Positions 1 to 8,526 of a stretch of 45,686 nt of DNA are shown here, one piece after another. Position 1 is the first letter of the stretch. Each line of letters opens with the position of its first letter. The translations under genes and the position numbers were made by a program. The stretch lies in assembly GCA_017523995.1 (NCBI GenBank), contig JAFWUX010000230.1, positions 1 to 45,686 on the forward strand. Reading direction: 5' to 3'. The DNA is from Oscillospiraceae bacterium (lineage in GTDB: Bacteria > Bacillota_A > Clostridia > Oscillospirales > Ruminococcaceae). The notes under the pieces were generated by a model. That model saw only the letters and a program-made list of their open reading frames with translations, did not search any database and was not told the origin of the DNA.

Positions 1-1041
1 AACCGGGTCCTCAACCGTAACGACGTTGACTTCCGGTCTTGCAATTGCGCCGAGCGCTGCATACAAAGTAGTGGACTTACCGGAACCGGTCGGACCGGTA
101 ACGAGGATAACGCCGTGCGGGCACTTGATCATGCTCTCGAACAGGCGGAAGTTGTAATCAGACATACCGAGTTCGTGCAGACCACGGGTCTTGATTGCAC
201 CGGTGGACAGAATTCGGAGAACGATCTTTTCACCGTGAACCATCGGGAGCGAGGAAACACGGAGGTCAAGCGGAACGCCGTCAACCGTCTGGGAGAAACG
301 GCCGTCCTGCGGGATACGCTTTTCTGCGATGTTCATGCCGGAGATCAGCTTCAGACGGGTGGCGAGCTGATTCTGGACGTTGGAAGAAACATTCATCAGC
401 GTGACAAGGTCGCCGTTGACACGGACACGAATCTGGGTGTACTTCTCAAACGGCTCGAGGTGAATATCGGTTGCTTCCATACGGAATGCATTTTCGACGA
501 TCTGTGTTGCGAGCTTAACGATCGGGGCGCTCTCAACACGGTCTCTCGACTCCTCATCATCCATCATTTCGCCCTGAGACGAATCAATACCGAGGTCGCC
601 GAGGTCGGTCATCTGATATGCCTTACCGATTGCCTTCTTGATCGCGGAACGGGTTGCAAGCACCGGAATACAGTCATAACCGGTCTTGACCTTGATATCT
701 TCAAGAATATTGAAGTTTACAGGATCATCCGTTGCAACAGTCAAACGGCGGCCGGTCTTATTGATCGCGATGACGCAGTTGCGTTCTGCAAGATCCTGCG
801 GGACCATGCGGGCGATCTCACCGTCAACCTCGACGTTGTTCAGGTCAACAAACGGTGTCTGCAGCTTTACAGACAAAGCCTGCGCGAATTTGATGTCGGA
901 CATAAATCCCATCTCGACAATGACCTCACCGAATTTCTTCTGATCCGTCGATTCGCGCTGTCTCTGCAGCACCTGCTGCAGCTGCTCAGGGGTGATGTGA
1001 CCTTCCTCGACGAGGTAGTCACCGATTCGGATGTTTCTCAT
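1..1041 (-). CDS. pilB: Type IV pilus assembly ATPase PilB/GspE, N-terminal part (cut by window edge)
   Basis: Minus-strand reading frame opening with ATG at 1041 behind a GGAGG ribosome site and still open at base 1, so 347 codons are visible and the C-terminus is missing. Reading the reverse strand gives an MshEN/GspE-II-like N-terminal domain (start MRNIRIGDYLVEEGHITPEQ), then the GspE/PilB ATPase core with arginine-rich segments and a Walker A motif GPTGSGKSTT at about residue 315. Known role: cytoplasmic hexameric ATPase that powers assembly of type IV pili or type II pseudopili by turning the PilC platform. It is divergent from the prepilin peptidase gene and sits beside a pilC-pilMN-pilO-pseudopilin operon, which fits. 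PilB (assembly) rather than PilT (retraction) is inferred from the N-terminal domain; PilT lacks it. Confidence 0.9.
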   Translation of the reverse strand, partial: MRNIRIGDYLVEEGHITPEQLQQVLQRQRESTDQKKFGEVIVEMGFMSDIKFAQALSVKLQTPFVDLNNVEVDGEIARMVPQDLAERNCVIAINKTGRRLTVATDDPVNFNILEDIKVKTGYDCIPVLATRSAIKKAIGKAYQMTDLGDLGIDSSQGEMMDDEESRDRVESAPIVKLATQIVENAFRMEATDIHLEPFEKYTQIRVRVNGDLVTLMNVSSNVQNQLATRLKLISGMNIAEKRIPQDGRFSQTVDGVPLDLRVSSLPMVHGEKIVLRILSTGAIKTRGLHELGMSDYNFRLFESMIKCPHGVILVTGPTGSGKSTTLYAALGAIARPEVNVVTVEDPV

Positions 1042-1062
1042 AATCCAACCTCCAAAAAACTC

Positions 1063-1091
1063 TTGAAAAATATGCCAAACTGTGGTAGAAT
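1063..1091 (+). promoter_or_regulatory. Promoter of prepilin peptidase gene
   Basis: TTGAAA (1063-1068), 17-bp spacer, TAGAAT (1086-1091), 36 bp ahead of the prepilin peptidase start. Sigma-A-type spacing. The gene has an AAAGGAGG ribosome site just before ATG 1127. Confidence 0.6.
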
Positions 1092-1126
1092 AGAATAACA
1101 GTACAAACCATAAAGGAGGTACCGTT

Positions 1127-2029
1127 ATGTACCAAAAATTCTTGCCGGCTGCATTGGCAGCACAATCGGGCTGGAAGGAATGGCAATACTATGGGGATGA
1201 CCTTGCCAAATTCCTGCTCTTCGCAATACCCGTCGTCTTTATCTACGGCATCTGCATCGGCAGCTTTCTGAATGTGGTCATCATTCGGCTGCCCCGCGGC
1301 GAATCACTGATCAAGCGGTCATCGCACTGCATGACCTGCGGCGCCAAGATTCGCATCATTGATCTGATCCCGGTGTTCAGCTGGCTGTTCCTGAAAGGAA
1401 AATGTCACAGCTGCGGTGAAAAGATCTCTCCGCGCTACCCCATTGTTGAGGCGCTGAACGGAATTCTGTATGTCATTGACCTGATGATGTTCGGAGTCAA
1501 CCTCAACTGCCTGATCATGATGATTTTCACATCCATCCTGATCTGTGTGGCATTCATTGACTGGGACACGATGGAGATGTACATCCCGATGCTGCTGCTG
1601 ATTGCGGCACTCGCAATCCCCTCTCATTTCGCAACATACATTCCGCTGAAGGAGCGGATCATCGGAATCTTTGTCATCAGCGTGCCGTTCCTGCTGATCG
1701 GTGAGATCAGCGGTGCTTACATCAAGAAGAAAACCGGTGAAAAGGTTCGCGGCATTGAGCTCGGCGATACCATCCTGATGGCATGTGCCGGTGCTCTGAT
1801 CGGCTGGAAGGGCATGATCCCCTCCGCGTTCATCGGCATTATTCTTGCTGCAATCTTCGGTCTGATTATCAAAAAGGTAACAGGCAGTTCCAAATTCGCA
1901 TTCGGCCCGTACCTCTGCATGGGGCTCTGGCTCGGCGCAATCTTCGGTGAGGAACTCACCATGTGGTACATTCACAATCTTCCGAAGGAAGAACCGCTCC
2001 AGTATTACAGTGCATTTCTCCTGCGCTGA
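1127..2029 (+). CDS. pilD: Prepilin peptidase (A24 family, PilD/GspO)
   Basis: 300-residue polytopic membrane aspartic protease that cleaves, and in bifunctional members N-methylates, type IV prepilin leaders at the membrane. The N-terminal domain has the two CxxC pairs typical of bifunctional enzymes (Cys 68/71 in CMTC, Cys 93/96 in CHSC). Catalytic aspartates are expected at Asp145 (FIDWDTMEMYIP) and Asp214 (ELGD, family GxGD). About seven to eight hydrophobic segments are visible and the length is normal. The start is fixed by AAAGGAGG at 6-8 nt. It lies between pilB (divergent) and a convergent pseudopilin gene, so it is probably transcribed alone. Its substrates are likely the two prepilin-type proteins encoded at 2089-4379. 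Confidence 0.93.
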   Translation: MYQKFLPAALAAQSGWKEWQYYGDDLAKFLLFAIPVVFIYGICIGSFLNVVIIRLPRGESLIKRSSHCMTCGAKIRIIDLIPVFSWLFLKGKCHSCGEKISPRYPIVEALNGILYVIDLMMFGVNLNCLIMMIFTSILICVAFIDWDTMEMYIPMLLLIAALAIPSHFATYIPLKERIIGIFVISVPFLLIGEISGAYIKKKTGEKVRGIELGDTILMACAGALIGWKGMIPSAFIGIILAAIFGLIIKKVTGSSKFAFGPYLCMGLWLGAIFGEELTMWYIHNLPKEEPLQYYSAFLLR

Positions 2030-2045
2030 AGTTTTCGCAAGATAG

Positions 2046-2080
2046 GGCAGCCGGCGGCAACACCGGCTGCCTTTCTTTTT
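2046..2080 (+). terminator. Intrinsic terminator after prepilin peptidase
   Basis: GGCAGCCGG (2046-2054) pairs with CCGGCTGCC (2063-2071), followed by TTTCTTTTT. It lies between two convergent genes, 17 nt past the peptidase stop and just past the opposing pseudopilin stop. Confidence 0.8.
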
Positions 2081-2088
2081 GTTTGCGC

Positions 2089-3228
2089 TTAGTTGGTTGT
2101 GGTAACTGCCTTCTGATTGACAAGTCTGTTATCGTGATCCTTGTCAAAAGAGGCTTCGAGATCCGGGATATCGTGAACATCATCCGGAACCGTGAAGATG
2201 AAGTAGAAGAAGTTGGAATCGGAGCCAACCTCAGCAGGATCAATGTCCTTGAAACGCGCAGGCTTTCTCGCAATGGTGTAGGAGAAGCCTTCGCTTGCAT
2301 TGACGTCCACGCCTGCGGAAAGCGTCGGAACATAATCAACAGCTGCGGTACGGAAACCGTCAGCAGCATTCAGAACATTCTTCATCGAGAAGGAAGCAAC
2401 AGAACTTGTGCCTGTGTCCTTTCTGATCAGACCGTTCGGAGATCTGCGGATCTCGCGGCAGTCAATACGAATGGTGAAGTCCTGCGGATTAAATCTTGCG
2501 TATTCTTCCTGCACAAACGGCGCAGCAGTCACAATGGTGCCGTTGATGTCTGTTGCAGTGGTCGCTGTGGTGGTTGCAACGGAAGAAGTCGAAGCAGTAG
2601 TAACAAACGGGTTATCAATTGCCTGCTGGATTGCAGCATCCTTCAGTTCCGACATGCTGAACGAGTAGTCAAAGTTGCCGTAGAGCTTCTGATTGACGCT
2701 CCAGAGATCGTAGGTACCTTTGGCGACAACCGTACTCGCTGTATCTGTACGTGCGTCATAAGGATACGTAAACAGCACAAGCTTGCCCTGGTTGATCTGC
2801 TTGCTTGTGTACTCGCTGAGTTTCGTGTGAGTTTTCAGCGCTGTATCATCTTCAATCAAAGTGTTGTCGAAGACAAGAACATAAATATTACCCTCAACAT
2901 CGAGGAACTGTCGGTTCGCAAAGAATGTGTCATAAAAATCGCCGACATTCTTTTCGAGTTCCGCCGTGGGCGTGACCGACTTAAAATCGCCGGCATACGT
3001 GTACGGAGTCTGGTGGAAGTAAACGCGGACTCTGTCTGCATACTTCAGATTTCCCTCGATGCAGCGTCTCATATTATCAATACAAGCGGTTGTGTTTTCA
3101 AAATTCGAGCTTCTGACGAAGAATTTTGAAACCGGATCCAGCAGCTGAACCGCACTGTACATGATAATTGAGAAAATCGCCATAACAATGATGAGCTCAA
3201 GCAAGGTAAAACCTTTCAGCTTTCTCAT
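2089..3228 (-). CDS. Pseudopilin with class III prepilin leader
   Basis: 379-residue protein with an N-terminal MRKLKGFTLLELIIVMAIF: basic leader, Gly6 cleavage site, Phe at +1, Glu at +5 and a hydrophobic helix. This is the prepilin-type cleavage/methylation signal processed by the neighbouring peptidase. The remaining 340 residues do not match a family I can name; length and position suggest a minor pseudopilin (GspJ/PilW-like) rather than the major pilin. It is the last gene of the pilC-pilMN-pilO-pilX-pseudopilin operon, with 77 nt to the gene before it. That gap holds a small inverted repeat (GCCGCGT/ACGCGGC, about 3259-3285). Confidence 0.85.
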   Translation of the reverse strand: MRKLKGFTLLELIIVMAIFSIIMYSAVQLLDPVSKFFVRSSNFENTTACIDNMRRCIEGNLKYADRVRVYFHQTPYTYAGDFKSVTPTAELEKNVGDFYDTFFANRQFLDVEGNIYVLVFDNTLIEDDTALKTHTKLSEYTSKQINQGKLVLFTYPYDARTDTASTVVAKGTYDLWSVNQKLYGNFDYSFSMSELKDAAIQQAIDNPFVTTASTSSVATTTATTATDINGTIVTAAPFVQEEYARFNPQDFTIRIDCREIRRSPNGLIRKDTGTSSVASFSMKNVLNAADGFRTAAVDYVPTLSAGVDVNASEGFSYTIARKPARFKDIDPAEVGSDSNFFYFIFTVPDDVHDIPDLEASFDKDHDNRLVNQKAVTTTN

Positions 3229-3305
3229 ATTTGCATGACACTCCTTTCATTTCAGTTTGCCCCGCCGCGTACATTCAAAACGCACGCGGCGAAGCGTCAG
3301 TTCGG

Positions 3306-4379
3306 TTAGCCCATTGCAGATGTCTCGTCGCAAGTGACCGAAGGTCGTGCATCAGTGGGGGTTCCATCATAATTGAAGTGGTAATTGACTTCAGTAAAAT
3401 AGCTCAAACTGCCTGTATTGGGGTTTTTGTCCCACATGTTGTAGTTCAGCGTAAAGGTGTAAGATGCCGGGAATCCGTTTGCATCACGATTCAGGAGCAT
3501 TTTCTCATTAAGCTCACTGGCTTTCGGATCAAGTCTTTCGTATGCTGCGCTGACCTTCGCAACATCATCCGATTCATACCAGAAATACTGCGTGCCGGCG
3601 GTATCCTTGATATCCGTGAACAGAAGCACCTGAACAGAGCCCTGCGGAGGACGAGAAGTACCATCTGCGTACTTTTCCGGAACATAAAGGTCAAGGATCG
3701 GACTGCCGTGATTCAGAACAGACTCGAGGGTTCCATCCTGCACAGCATTCGGGTCTTTCACAAGGCTCAGATCCTTGCTGCTGATCGTCTGCTCACTCAA
3801 AACAGCGCCGCTGGTCTGGCCATACGCAAACGCATCTCCGCGAATCACGATTTTTGTAATCGGTGTCGAAATCGGAATCGACTGATTTGCGGGCAGGCGA
3901 TGCAGATCGAGCTTGATATTGAATTTGTCAGGCTGATTCGGAAGCGCACCGATTGACTTGGTAAAGACCAGAAAACGGTAATTCGTCTTCTCATTGATAA
4001 GGAGATTCGTTTCCTTACCGGAATTCGTGCGCTCATAATTCTTCGCCGAAACCATATAGACATCGCCGTCCGCCTGCACGTTAAACTTCACTGCATCTGC
4101 AGCATTGTGATTCGTAAAGACGATTGAAGGTCTGCCTTTGGTATCAGTCGGGTCTTCGGAGCCGTTGATCGGAAACGATTCAGTTCCGTCATGCGTCAGA
4201 AGATTATCGGCAAATTTTGCTTCGTAGGCAAGGCGGCGGTTCAGCTGATTGGTAGCCTTCATCGTCGCATTGACCAGTGACATGACCTCTGTCAGAAGCA
4301 AAGCAATGACTGCATAAACACCAATTGAGATCACAACTTCAATCAGCGTCATGCCTTTGAGTTTTGATCTGCGTTTCAT
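3306..4379 (-). CDS. Pseudopilin with class III prepilin leader
   Basis: 357 residues if started at ATG 4379, which has AAAGGAGG 5-7 nt upstream; a longer open frame to 4547 overlaps the preceding gene and is rejected. The N-terminus MKRRSKLKGMTLIEVVIS is a textbook prepilin leader (Gly9 cleavage, Met +1, Glu +5) followed by a hydrophobic helix. The body is polar and of unrecognised fold. The start lies 16 nt past the stop of the giant PilX-like gene, so the two are co-transcribed. Likely a minor pseudopilin of the same pilus; its exact GspH/I/J equivalence cannot be assigned by eye. Confidence 0.85.
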   Translation of the reverse strand: MKRRSKLKGMTLIEVVISIGVYAVIALLLTEVMSLVNATMKATNQLNRRLAYEAKFADNLLTHDGTESFPINGSEDPTDTKGRPSIVFTNHNAADAVKFNVQADGDVYMVSAKNYERTNSGKETNLLINEKTNYRFLVFTKSIGALPNQPDKFNIKLDLHRLPANQSIPISTPITKIVIRGDAFAYGQTSGAVLSEQTISSKDLSLVKDPNAVQDGTLESVLNHGSPILDLYVPEKYADGTSRPPQGSVQVLLFTDIKDTAGTQYFWYESDDVAKVSAAYERLDPKASELNEKMLLNRDANGFPASYTFTLNYNMWDKNPNTGSLSYFTEVNYHFNYDGTPTDARPSVTCDETSAMG

Positions 4380-4395
4380 TGCAATCCTCCTTTCA

Positions 4396-7300
4396 TCAGC
4401 CAAGGTTCTGGTGGTCGTTGCTGAAGTAGTCATTCTTGTTCTTGAACGAGATGTTACCGGAATTTTTACCATCCGCACCAACACCCGTGAATTCAAGTTC
4501 AAAGGTCGGAGGCGAACCGGGTCTGCCGAGGTCTCCGAGGTAGACACAGAGCGGAACGTTCTTGACTTCCAGATCCTTTGTGTAAAGTGTACCGAGTGTC
4601 ATGATCAGCTTATCGCTTGAAGGATAAGTATACGGTACAGATTCATTGAATTCACGATAGGTTATGGACTTTGCGTACATCATCTCATTACCTGCAGGAG
4701 AACCATAGATAGATTCCGGCATAATGATTTCTGCATTAAATGTAGCACCGTTCAGGAAAGCAGCACCGCCATAATGCGAGGTATTGTAATTGCAGCCCTT
4801 CTGACCGTAAACCACAACATTCGGGATCATCTCGAACTTATACTTGAATTCGTTCTTCAGGTTTTTCCAATCAGCGTTCAGCGCATAAGTACCGTCATCC
4901 TGCTTCACGCCGGGATAAACAGGGTTACTGACAACATTATACACGCGGGAAGCCATCTGCGAATAGCAGCCTGTTGTAGTCAGGCGGAAGTTCTGCGATG
5001 CATAAATGTTATCGCGCAGGAAGATCACAACATCGGATCTGCCGGCAAATGTTACAGTGCCGCCGGATTCAGCAGATTTCGCATAGCTTGTAAATTGCGA
5101 ATAATCTCTGCCGCTGCCGCTGCCGGCATATGTGCCGCTGTTATTGACAACAATCGTCATGTCGCTGTTTGCAAATTCGCCGCCGATGACAACTGCCAGC
5201 GGATTATCCGAATTGTGATTTTCAGCGGTCGGATCAATAAACAAATAATACTGCGTATTATTTTCATTACCGCCGATGTTAATTTCACAGTTCTTCGTGA
5301 CGACATAGGTGTGGCTATCCAGTGTGATTTTTTCTTCGCCGCCGTCAGCATCATGCGAGACAAAACTAACAGTCTTTGCCTGCAGATCGCCATATCCCTG
5401 AATACCGGAAATACTGTACTTAGTCTTGAAAGTCTCACAATCGCTCTCATAACCAATGCCGGGATCTGCACTCTTCACAGTTTCAAGCGGCGGAATGAAC
5501 GGGTTACCGCTCTGCGTTCTTGCTTCTTCACTTTTCTGCACACCCGTCGGAAGCGTGTACGGAATCCACAGCTTGCCTTCATCGGATTCCTTCGGGACAA
5601 CACCCCACTTGTGGCCGCAAGCAATGCTTTCCTGCACGTAGATATCGCCGTTCATATTTGCTGTTGCTTCTTCCTGCGTGCCTGCAGCAAGATCCCAGCG
5701 CCGATACGAATCAAAGATTTCATCCTGTCTGCTGCAGAACGGGAACATGCTGTAATCCGGACCGTTATAGTCATTCGCATAGAATGTACCGCCGATATTA
5801 CCATGCAGGAGTCCGTTAACGAGGGTAGCATAGTCAGCCTGATTGTCAAGACCTGCCATGCCAAGACTCTCGAAATGTGCAGAGGTAGAGGTGTTGTTTA
5901 TGTTATCGTATGTGCCTCCGGTGCTCGACGCCTTGTGATAAGGATACGGAGCAGCATTTGTATGATCACAGATATTAGCAAGGGTAAGCTCGTTGGCCGC
6001 ATTACCTTCCTTGTTCAGGCCGTTGATATCTCTGCCGGTGATCGTTGTTTTGGCAGGATCAGCATAGATACCGCCAGCTACGGTCATTCCCTTATCGCCT
6101 GTATCAATCACAAGCTTGCCGGCACAGAGAATCGCGCCATCGATTTGCGCTTTACCTGTCAGATTAGAAATCGTCAGAGTACCCTCCGGATTCGTGAAGA
6201 TAAGATCTCCGCCGATCTGCGGCACTCTGTTGAGCGTCAGCGACTTACTGTTGCAGATAACGTCGCCGCCAACATAACCGGTCACAGCCGTGTTGGTCTT
6301 CTTGATGTTATCGCCGATAAATCTCGAAAGCTTTGTATCCTTATTAGATGTCAGCGTAGAATCCTGTGTCGGATCAAAGATGAAGATATCGCCCATCATA
6401 TCAGTCGGAGCGTTCGTAATCTGATTGGTATAGATATTGACAGGCTGTACATTTCCGCTCGGAGATTTGTTGCCAACCTGCGAATCATTGTTGGGCGAGA
6501 AGATGAGGTTTCCGTCGCAATAGATGTACGGAATATCTCTGTAAGCAGTCGGCATCGTATTCAGATCGGAATAGAAACCGATGAAATTCGCGCCGCCCAT
6601 TTCAAAATTACCCCAGATCTGCACGCCTTCGTTTGCATTCTGGAAGTCAAAAATCACTTTGTCATTCGTTGTGAAGTTACCGACAAACAAGCCGTCGCCG
6701 ACTGTTGTTGACTGGTTCGCAAATGCATTGAGTCTGCGCTGACCGGCCTTCGGATGCCCTTCCGGCCATACTGCAGTATCATAGGTTGTAGCATTCTTTG
6801 CACTTCTGCCGTTGCCCATCGGGAAACTGGTAATGCCGAATGTCTGCGGACCGAGGCACAGCAGATTGTTGCCGCTGTAGAAGCCTGCACCCGAACCGGT
6901 GAACATTGCCTTCGCCTTGTTCGGGGAACCCGAACCGCTGCTGCCCGGACCTGTCTGCTTTTTGTTGCTTTTCAGCGGACTCGCTGAAAGAATTGAAGCC
7001 GTGTTCTGGTTTGCAGACAGAATCGGATTACTGATGTTTTCATAGATGTAGTTCGCCATCGTACTTTCAGAGGCATTCCTGCCCTGACCTACGGAAGCAG
7101 TAACAGTAATCTTCCAGCCCTTCTGACAATAGATCGCACCAGTTTCCTGATCCCAGATGTAGTTATCCGAGATCGGCTCAACAAAAGCGCGAACGCTGGA
7201 GCCTTTTGTCAGCGGGATACGTGTATTGTTCATCTGAACATCAACTTCGCCCTCAGCTGTTAGACTTTTAACCCATTTATAAAAGCCCTCATCGCTGTAA

Positions 7301-7500
7301 GCGGAATTTGAGATCGCATCCAATACACCCTGCGCCGTATACTGTGCCTGATTCTCATAAAAGGTATAATACGAACGGCGGTTTGCTGATGTCGTTAGAA
7401 CCAGCGTAGACATCAGGAACACGACCATGACCATCATGACGGACACGACGGTGAACAGGACGGATCCTTCTGCCTTTCCTTTCCTCCTGATTTTTTTCAT
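4396..7500 (-). CDS. Very large PilX-like, membrane-anchored pilus-operon protein
   Basis: 1034 residues. The N-terminus MKKIRRKGKAEGSVLFTVV opens a single hydrophobic helix (about residues 12-36) followed by a Tyr/Asn/Gln-rich amphipathic stretch, as in PilX-type pilus proteins, but there is no E5 prepilin motif. The 950-residue exterior is rich in Gly, Asn and Thr, with many short strand-like segments (for example around GGDVICNSKSLTLNRVPQIGG) suggesting a beta-helix or bactofilin-like solenoid. This is far longer than PilX (about 150-200 residues). Position in the operon, between pilO and two pseudopilins, suggests a pilus-tip or surface adhesin. That role is inference; no enzyme motif is visible. 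Start chosen from AGGTGG 6-7 nt ahead of ATG 7500. Confidence 0.7.
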   Translation of the reverse strand: MKKIRRKGKAEGSVLFTVVSVMMVMVVFLMSTLVLTTSANRRSYYTFYENQAQYTAQGVLDAISNSAYSDEGFYKWVKSLTAEGEVDVQMNNTRIPLTKGSSVRAFVEPISDNYIWDQETGAIYCQKGWKITVTASVGQGRNASESTMANYIYENISNPILSANQNTASILSASPLKSNKKQTGPGSSGSGSPNKAKAMFTGSGAGFYSGNNLLCLGPQTFGITSFPMGNGRSAKNATTYDTAVWPEGHPKAGQRRLNAFANQSTTVGDGLFVGNFTTNDKVIFDFQNANEGVQIWGNFEMGGANFIGFYSDLNTMPTAYRDIPYIYCDGNLIFSPNNDSQVGNKSPSGNVQPVNIYTNQITNAPTDMMGDIFIFDPTQDSTLTSNKDTKLSRFIGDNIKKTNTAVTGYVGGDVICNSKSLTLNRVPQIGGDLIFTNPEGTLTISNLTGKAQIDGAILCAGKLVIDTGDKGMTVAGGIYADPAKTTITGRDINGLNKEGNAANELTLANICDHTNAAPYPYHKASSTGGTYDNINNTSTSAHFESLGMAGLDNQADYATLVNGLLHGNIGGTFYANDYNGPDYSMFPFCSRQDEIFDSYRRWDLAAGTQEEATANMNGDIYVQESIACGHKWGVVPKESDEGKLWIPYTLPTGVQKSEEARTQSGNPFIPPLETVKSADPGIGYESDCETFKTKYSISGIQGYGDLQAKTVSFVSHDADGGEEKITLDSHTYVVTKNCEINIGGNENNTQYYLFIDPTAENHNSDNPLAVVIGGEFANSDMTIVVNNSGTYAGSGSGRDYSQFTSYAKSAESGGTVTFAGRSDVVIFLRDNIYASQNFRLTTTGCYSQMASRVYNVVSNPVYPGVKQDDGTYALNADWKNLKNEFKYKFEMIPNVVVYGQKGCNYNTSHYGGAAFLNGATFNAEIIMPESIYGSPAGNEMMYAKSITYREFNESVPYTYPSSDKLIMTLGTLYTKDLEVKNVPLCVYLGDLGRPGSPPTFELEFTGVGADGKNSGNISFKNKNDYFSNDHQNLG

Positions 7501-7524
7501 TAGAAACCACCTTTCTCAACTGCG

Positions 7525-7562
7525 GATAGCCTTCTTAAAGATTCCTCTAAGAAGGCATATCC
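7525..7562 (-). other. Intercistronic hairpin between pilO and the PilX-like gene
   Basis: GCCTTCTTA (7529-7537) and TAAGAAGGC (7548-7556) form a perfect 9-bp stem with a 10-nt loop, extended by GGATA/TATCC outside. No U-tract follows on the transcribed strand, so it looks like an mRNA-processing or stability hairpin and not a full terminator. Confidence 0.5.
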
Positions 7563-7572
7563 ATGGCTCAGA

Positions 7573-8526
7573 TTACTGAGCCGCTTCTTCTGCTGCTGCC
7601 GGAGCAGTTACGCTCTGCCACTCCTTGCCTTCCCAGATACTCTCATTGTACTCAGGACCGACTTCCGGTTTGGTCGGTTCCTGCATATAGAATGTACGGT
7701 AAGCAATGGACACAACGGTATAGCCCGGCTTGATTTCTTCCGGAATATCCTCGTTGTCATTGTTCTGCTGCGGAGCTGCTTCTTCCTGCTCGATCGGGTT
7801 GCCTTCGTCATCAACCTCCGGTTCAGCAGGTGCCTGCGGCTGCGGAGCAGGCTGATTACCATCGAGATACTTCTCGTTGAAGTCGCTCTCTGACAGTGTG
7901 ACAGACTCGATCATCATGGTGTCATGGTTTTCGGTCGCATAGGAGTTGACCGCATCAATCAGAGCCATCGCATCTTCACGGTTGATCAGAACGTTCAGCT
8001 GAGCAGAGCTGGAACCGACGGTCTGCGCCGCGCGTGCATTGAGGACATTTACATCCTTCATTTTTTCTTCTGCAGCCTTCCGCAGAGAACCGTCCAGATC
8101 CGCAGACTCATAAAGCGGATAGGTCACGATGCTCGGTGTGAAATAGTAGTAGTTGAGGGCACTGGTACCCATATTGGAAACCGTAATATCCTCCTTCAAT
8201 TCCACGCCATCCTTCTGGAACTTCTCAATATTGATGAACTTGTCTTCGATGAACTTTGCAAGTTCAACAGATGTCATCTCATCAGTGAATTCATCCGCAA
8301 GTTTCAGACCCTGCTGATACTTTTCCTGGATGATCTCCTGCTTCTTCGGAATAAGCCTGAACTCATTAAGCTTAGTAGACCATTCCTGTGCAACATTGTC
8401 GCGAACAACCTTATTATCATTGAGCTGTTCCCACTTCGGTTTGATGAATACGAAAATGCCGATCGCAAAAATAACAACAATTACAACAATTAACAGAACA
8501 ATTCTGTCACGATAACTAAATTTCAT
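7573..8526 (-). CDS. pilO: PilO-like pilus inner-membrane protein
   Basis: 317 residues: short cytoplasmic start, one transmembrane helix (about residues 10-29), a charged coiled-coil-prone segment (about 30-80), then a ferredoxin-like periplasm-equivalent domain and an acidic Pro/Gln/Glu-rich tail segment. This is the PilO/GspM layout, which pairs with PilN to align PilM with the pilin subunits. ATG 8526 directly abuts the stop of the pilM-pilN fusion, with its GGAGG inside that gene's last codons, so translation is coupled. The family is assigned from topology and gene order; sequence identity to PilO is not obvious by eye. Confidence 0.7.
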   Translation of the reverse strand: MKFSYRDRIVLLIVVIVVIFAIGIFVFIKPKWEQLNDNKVVRDNVAQEWSTKLNEFRLIPKKQEIIQEKYQQGLKLADEFTDEMTSVELAKFIEDKFINIEKFQKDGVELKEDITVSNMGTSALNYYYFTPSIVTYPLYESADLDGSLRKAAEEKMKDVNVLNARAAQTVGSSSAQLNVLINREDAMALIDAVNSYATENHDTMMIESVTLSESDFNEKYLDGNQPAPQPQAPAEPEVDDEGNPIEQEEAAPQQNNDNEDIPEEIKPGYTVVSIAYRTFYMQEPTKPEVGPEYNESIWEGKEWQSVTAPAAAEEAAQ

